Below are positions 61,348 to 64,000 of a stretch of DNA of 64,000 nucleotides, piece by piece. Location: NCBI RefSeq assembly GCF_000931935.2, contig NZ_AZAC01000045.1, positions 1-64,000 of the forward strand, written 5' to 3'. The notes under the pieces were generated by a model. That model saw only the letters and a list, made by a program, of their open reading frames with translations, searched no databases and had not been told where the DNA came from. The DNA comes from Dethiosulfatarculus sandiegensis (GTDB lineage Bacteria; Desulfobacterota; Desulfarculia; Desulfarculales; Desulfarculaceae). The translations under genes and the position numbers were made by a program. The first letter of the stretch is position 1, and the number at the start of each line of letters is the position of its first letter.

Positions 61348-62404
61348 TTATTTTCTTATCCAGGAAGCAACCAGTTCCTGGGAATCTTCAAAAGGGTTTT
61401 CAGGTTTTAAGATTTTGGCCAGGAATTGATAAACCTCAACCCTGGCTTTCCTGGCCAAATTTGTGTGCATGCGTTCAAAGCTGTGGTCACCGGGAGCTTG
61501 GTCATAGATCTTGAAGGTTACGTCTTTCTTGGCTTTCTTAAGGGCCTCCACCAGAGTCTTTATTTCTTCAACCTTCACGACCTTGTCAGAGTCTGTGGTG
61601 TGAATCAAAAGCGGAATTTTAAGTTTATTCACATGACCAACCGGTGAGCGGTTTTTATATGCCTCAGGATCCTGTTCCACGGTTTTTCCTATAATCTTTT
61701 TCTCAAAAACAGACCTGTACTTTTTTGTTTTTGTAAGACATGCGAAAAGCCAGGTTGCTGACCGGGTTTCCGCTAAAGGCCTCCTGGTAATCATCCGGAT
61801 GGATCATGGGGCTCATGGCTGCGGCATAACCTCCAAAGCTCCAGCCCATTATTCCTACTCTTTGTTTGTCTATAAAAGAGAAGGTGTCCAGCATGAAGTT
61901 TCTGGCCATATGGATATCATCCAGCTCTTTGCCGCCCTTATCCAAGGCCTTTTTCAGCTTAGCTCCAAAACCGCGGCTTCCGCGATAGTCAGGGGCTATT
62001 ACCGCATAACCCTGGGTTATCAGCTCCCGGATTATGTGCGCGTATTTTGTTTGAAATGCTCCGTTCATCCCCCCATGGGCAAAGACGATAAGAGGGATTT
62101 TTCCGGGTTTACGTTGTTTGGGAATAAAAACATGGGAGTGAAACTTAAGTACGTTTCCCTTGGCTTTAACAGGAGAAGAATATTGCCAGATTTTATCCAC
62201 ATAAGCAATATCACTTAATTTGTTAAACCAAAGAATATCGTCGATGGATTCCAAGAGTGATTCATGATCGGTTTTTATCTTTTCCATTTCCGTTTTAAGT
62301 GGGCCTTTATTGGCTGCATCCACCGCTTGCACGAAATAAAAAGATAGGGCTAAAATGGCCGTTGCCATAAGTAAAACGGTTTTAAGTGACCTTAGGCTCG
62401 GCAA
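61348..62404 (-). pseudogene. Frameshifted S9-type peptidase/hydrolase
   Basis: One gene in two frames. The N-terminal 233-residue part has a signal peptide (1-31), FAHGGMNGAF (oxyanion), DYRGSRGFG and the nucleophile GWSFGGYAAAM, and ends just after MSYKNKKV. The second part continues YRSVFEKKIIGKT and carries the remaining triad: Asp in HTTDSDKVV and His in GDHSFERM. Removing one base from the run of six T at 61721-61726 (A on the coding strand) joins them perfectly (NKKYRSVFE). It would be a full-length secreted prolyl-oligopeptidase-like enzyme of about 350 residues. The frame break is a homopolymer change, so a sequencing error or phase variation cannot be excluded. Confidence 0.85.
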
Positions 62405-62527
62405 TTTACACCTCCTGAAGAACTTTAAAAATACTATGCGGAAATATCGTTTATGTCCTTAAGTGCACCAGCTAATCAGCTTAGGCTTTATCAAAGGCAG
62501 ATTGCCTGAATCCGCTGTTGATATGCC

Positions 62528-63904
62528 TTAAGCGAAAATCACGCTCTGCAGAACAGCTACCAGTATTCCGCCTGCCACGGGAATGGCGGTGCGTTTGATA
62601 ATGTCAAAGGGAGTGCAGTCACCTGCGTCGCTCACCGCAATTATGACTCCGGCCACCGGAGACATGGAGCGGGCCAGACCTGCGGTGAGCTGCATGGGCA
62701 GCAATATGGAGACTGTTTCGGCCCCGAATTTGGAGGCCATATCCGGAGCCAGATGCCCGAAAGAAAAAAAGGCCGCGTTTCCAGAGCCGGTGAGGATGGC
62801 GACCACGGAAACAATGAGGCACATGATAAGGGTCATCATGACAAGTTCAAACCCGGCGTTCTGAGCCGTGGTTGTAAGGAAATTAACCGCGCCGATTGTC
62901 TTTAATCCGGCGGCAAAGGTTTCAGCACAGACAATGAGGGATACGATTCTGGCGAACATATGCCCCATGCCGTCAAAAAAGGCCAGCAATCCTTTAAAGA
63001 CTCTTTGCGCATCCCTGGTGCGGACCAGCTCAAACAACATACCCACAAGCATTCCGATGATCATGGCTGTAACCACGTTCAACTTTACGGAACTTATCAT
63101 CAGTTTGCTGAAAATAAGGATCAGGGTTAGGGGCAGAACAGGGAGAAGAGCATAGATGGCCGGCGGCGTCTTCAGGTCCTTGTTTTTTGCCCCGCTTTGC
63201 CGCGATTCAGGGACTTGCGGTGTATGTCCTTCCTTTTTATCAAAATGACGGGCAGTTATATAGGTGAGAACAGAGATTGTGATTATAGTCAAAATTGCAA
63301 CAGGCACCTGGTAAGAGGCAAAGTAAACCGCAACGTCAAGCCCCGCTGTTTTGGCCGCCAGGTTTGTAGCCCCGCTGGCAGGACCCAGATCCAGGACGGC
63401 AGTTGTACCGATCATCGCGGCGGCGGCTTTTTTGCTTACTCCCAGCTTCACCAGGGTGGGATAGAAAGTGACCAAAAGCAACATGGCCAGGCCCGCGGCG
63501 CTGGGTATGAAGATATTTAAAATCTGGCCCACAGCGTAACCCAAGGCCAATACCAGATAAGGAGAGCGGAAAACCTGCAAAGGTTTGATGCAGATGGAGA
63601 CCATGGAATTTGTGGCCCCTATATGGTCCATATATTTTGCAAAACCACCTGCCGCCATGATTATCATGCCAAGTCCTGCAGCCCGGTAGGCAAGGGAATG
63701 CCTGACATAATCAAAAACATCAAAGCCGATCCATCCCGTGGATTTTGCTTTTTTGAATAAAATGCTGGTCTCCGGTGAAATGAAGATAGTCAGAACCAGC
63801 AGTAGCAAACCGGCCAAGAGTAATACTGTATGTGGTTGATATTTCTTAATTATCAACCAGCCGACACAACACGTGACTAGCGTCCCTATAAGAAATCCAA
63901 GCAT
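62528..63904 (-). CDS. dcuC: DcuC-family C4-dicarboxylate transporter
   Basis: A 458-residue carrier with about twelve hydrophobic helices. Family features are GLGMIIMAAGGFAKYMDHIG, NIFIPSAAGLAMLLLVTFYP, TAVLDLGPASGATNLAAKT and a late GSGNAAFFSFGHLAPDMA. Anaerobic fumarate/succinate exchangers and related dicarboxylate carriers. First gene of the minus-strand module in this window (dcuC, hydrolase, lyase). Substrate may differ from fumarate. Confidence 0.87.
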   Translation of the reverse strand: MLGFLIGTLVTCCVGWLIIKKYQPHTVLLLAGLLLLVLTIFISPETSILFKKAKSTGWIGFDVFDYVRHSLAYRAAGLGMIIMAAGGFAKYMDHIGATNSMVSICIKPLQVFRSPYLVLALGYAVGQILNIFIPSAAGLAMLLLVTFYPTLVKLGVSKKAAAAMIGTTAVLDLGPASGATNLAAKTAGLDVAVYFASYQVPVAILTIITISVLTYITARHFDKKEGHTPQVPESRQSGAKNKDLKTPPAIYALLPVLPLTLILIFSKLMISSVKLNVVTAMIIGMLVGMLFELVRTRDAQRVFKGLLAFFDGMGHMFARIVSLIVCAETFAAGLKTIGAVNFLTTTAQNAGFELVMMTLIMCLIVSVVAILTGSGNAAFFSFGHLAPDMASKFGAETVSILLPMQLTAGLARSMSPVAGVIIAVSDAGDCTPFDIIKRTAIPVAGGILVAVLQSVIFA

Positions 63905-64000
63905 CTTGAGCTCCTTCCCAAATGAGGACTGGACCTTAACCAGATCTAATGAACACTTGTGTCTTATTTACTGTAATTGGGAGTATGTTCCCAAAAAAAG

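Noticed and set aside
61715..61735. Programmed -1 ribosomal frameshift in the hydrolase gene
   Set aside because: The needed shift is +1 (or loss of one A), and the heptamer is not in the frame required for -1 slippage; a mutation or read error is simpler.

Overview
The window reads as a 64-kb piece of a bacterial chromosome with roughly balanced base composition, most likely from an anaerobic deltaproteobacterium (Desulfobacterota). This is an inference from gene content. The indicators are a DapL-type lysine pathway linked to a complete argBDFGH run, a PEP-CTERM surface protein, a short ArgA-like acetyltransferase, IHF, small ferredoxins and zinc ribbons, TRAP and DcuC dicarboxylate transporters, and an atypical NtrC-type regulator. 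No phage, insertion sequence or CRISPR array was seen.

Layout. 1-4.5 kb (minus strand): a wrecked L,D-transpeptidase gene, a methyltransferase, a MogA/MoaB protein and an EF-G-like GTPase. 5.1-5.8 kb: a secreted PEP-CTERM protein with a possible thioester domain. 6-24.6 kb (plus strand): a long housekeeping run of xerC, hslVU, argBDFGH, an Fn3 lipoprotein, lysA, dapF, dapA, dapB, an FAH-family enzyme, dapL, folK, a small membrane protein, a transaldolase-like aldolase and pgsA. It is followed by three near-identical tRNA-Gly(GCC) genes. With aspartate semialdehyde as input, dapA, dapB, dapL, dapF and lysA give an entire diaminopimelate/lysine branch that bypasses acylated intermediates.

25.7-29.6 kb (minus strand): a tight four-gene operon encoding a SpeD-like pyruvoyl decarboxylase, a GNAT acyltransferase, an ATP-grasp ligase and a fold-III PLP decarboxylase. 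It looks like a small-molecule (modified amine or peptide) pathway that I do not recognise. 29.7-32.7 kb (minus strand): an HU protein, small unknown proteins and a sigma-54 activator with a degenerate receiver. 33.3 kb: tRNA-Cys. 34-42.6 kb: two giant genes of unknown family (1613 and 1231 aa), adjacent and co-oriented. These and the SpeD operon are the best candidates for undescribed systems.

42.7-55.7 kb: mtgA; an IHF subunit gene with a clear promoter and palindrome; an XRE-cupin regulator followed by an isocitrate-lyase-superfamily enzyme and a TRAP transporter (DctP plus fused DctQM), with a repeated operator-like motif before the regulator and before the enzyme; an aminotransferase; a 51-aa zinc ribbon; a polar amino-acid ABC importer whose permease carries an extra periplasmic domain; an EamA exporter; a GNAT enzyme; a ferredoxin. 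55.9-64 kb: htpG, a small unknown gene, an alpha/beta-hydrolase relic, and a putative catabolic module made of an RpiR regulator, a fumarase/aspartase-superfamily lyase, a frameshifted S9-type hydrolase and a DcuC transporter.
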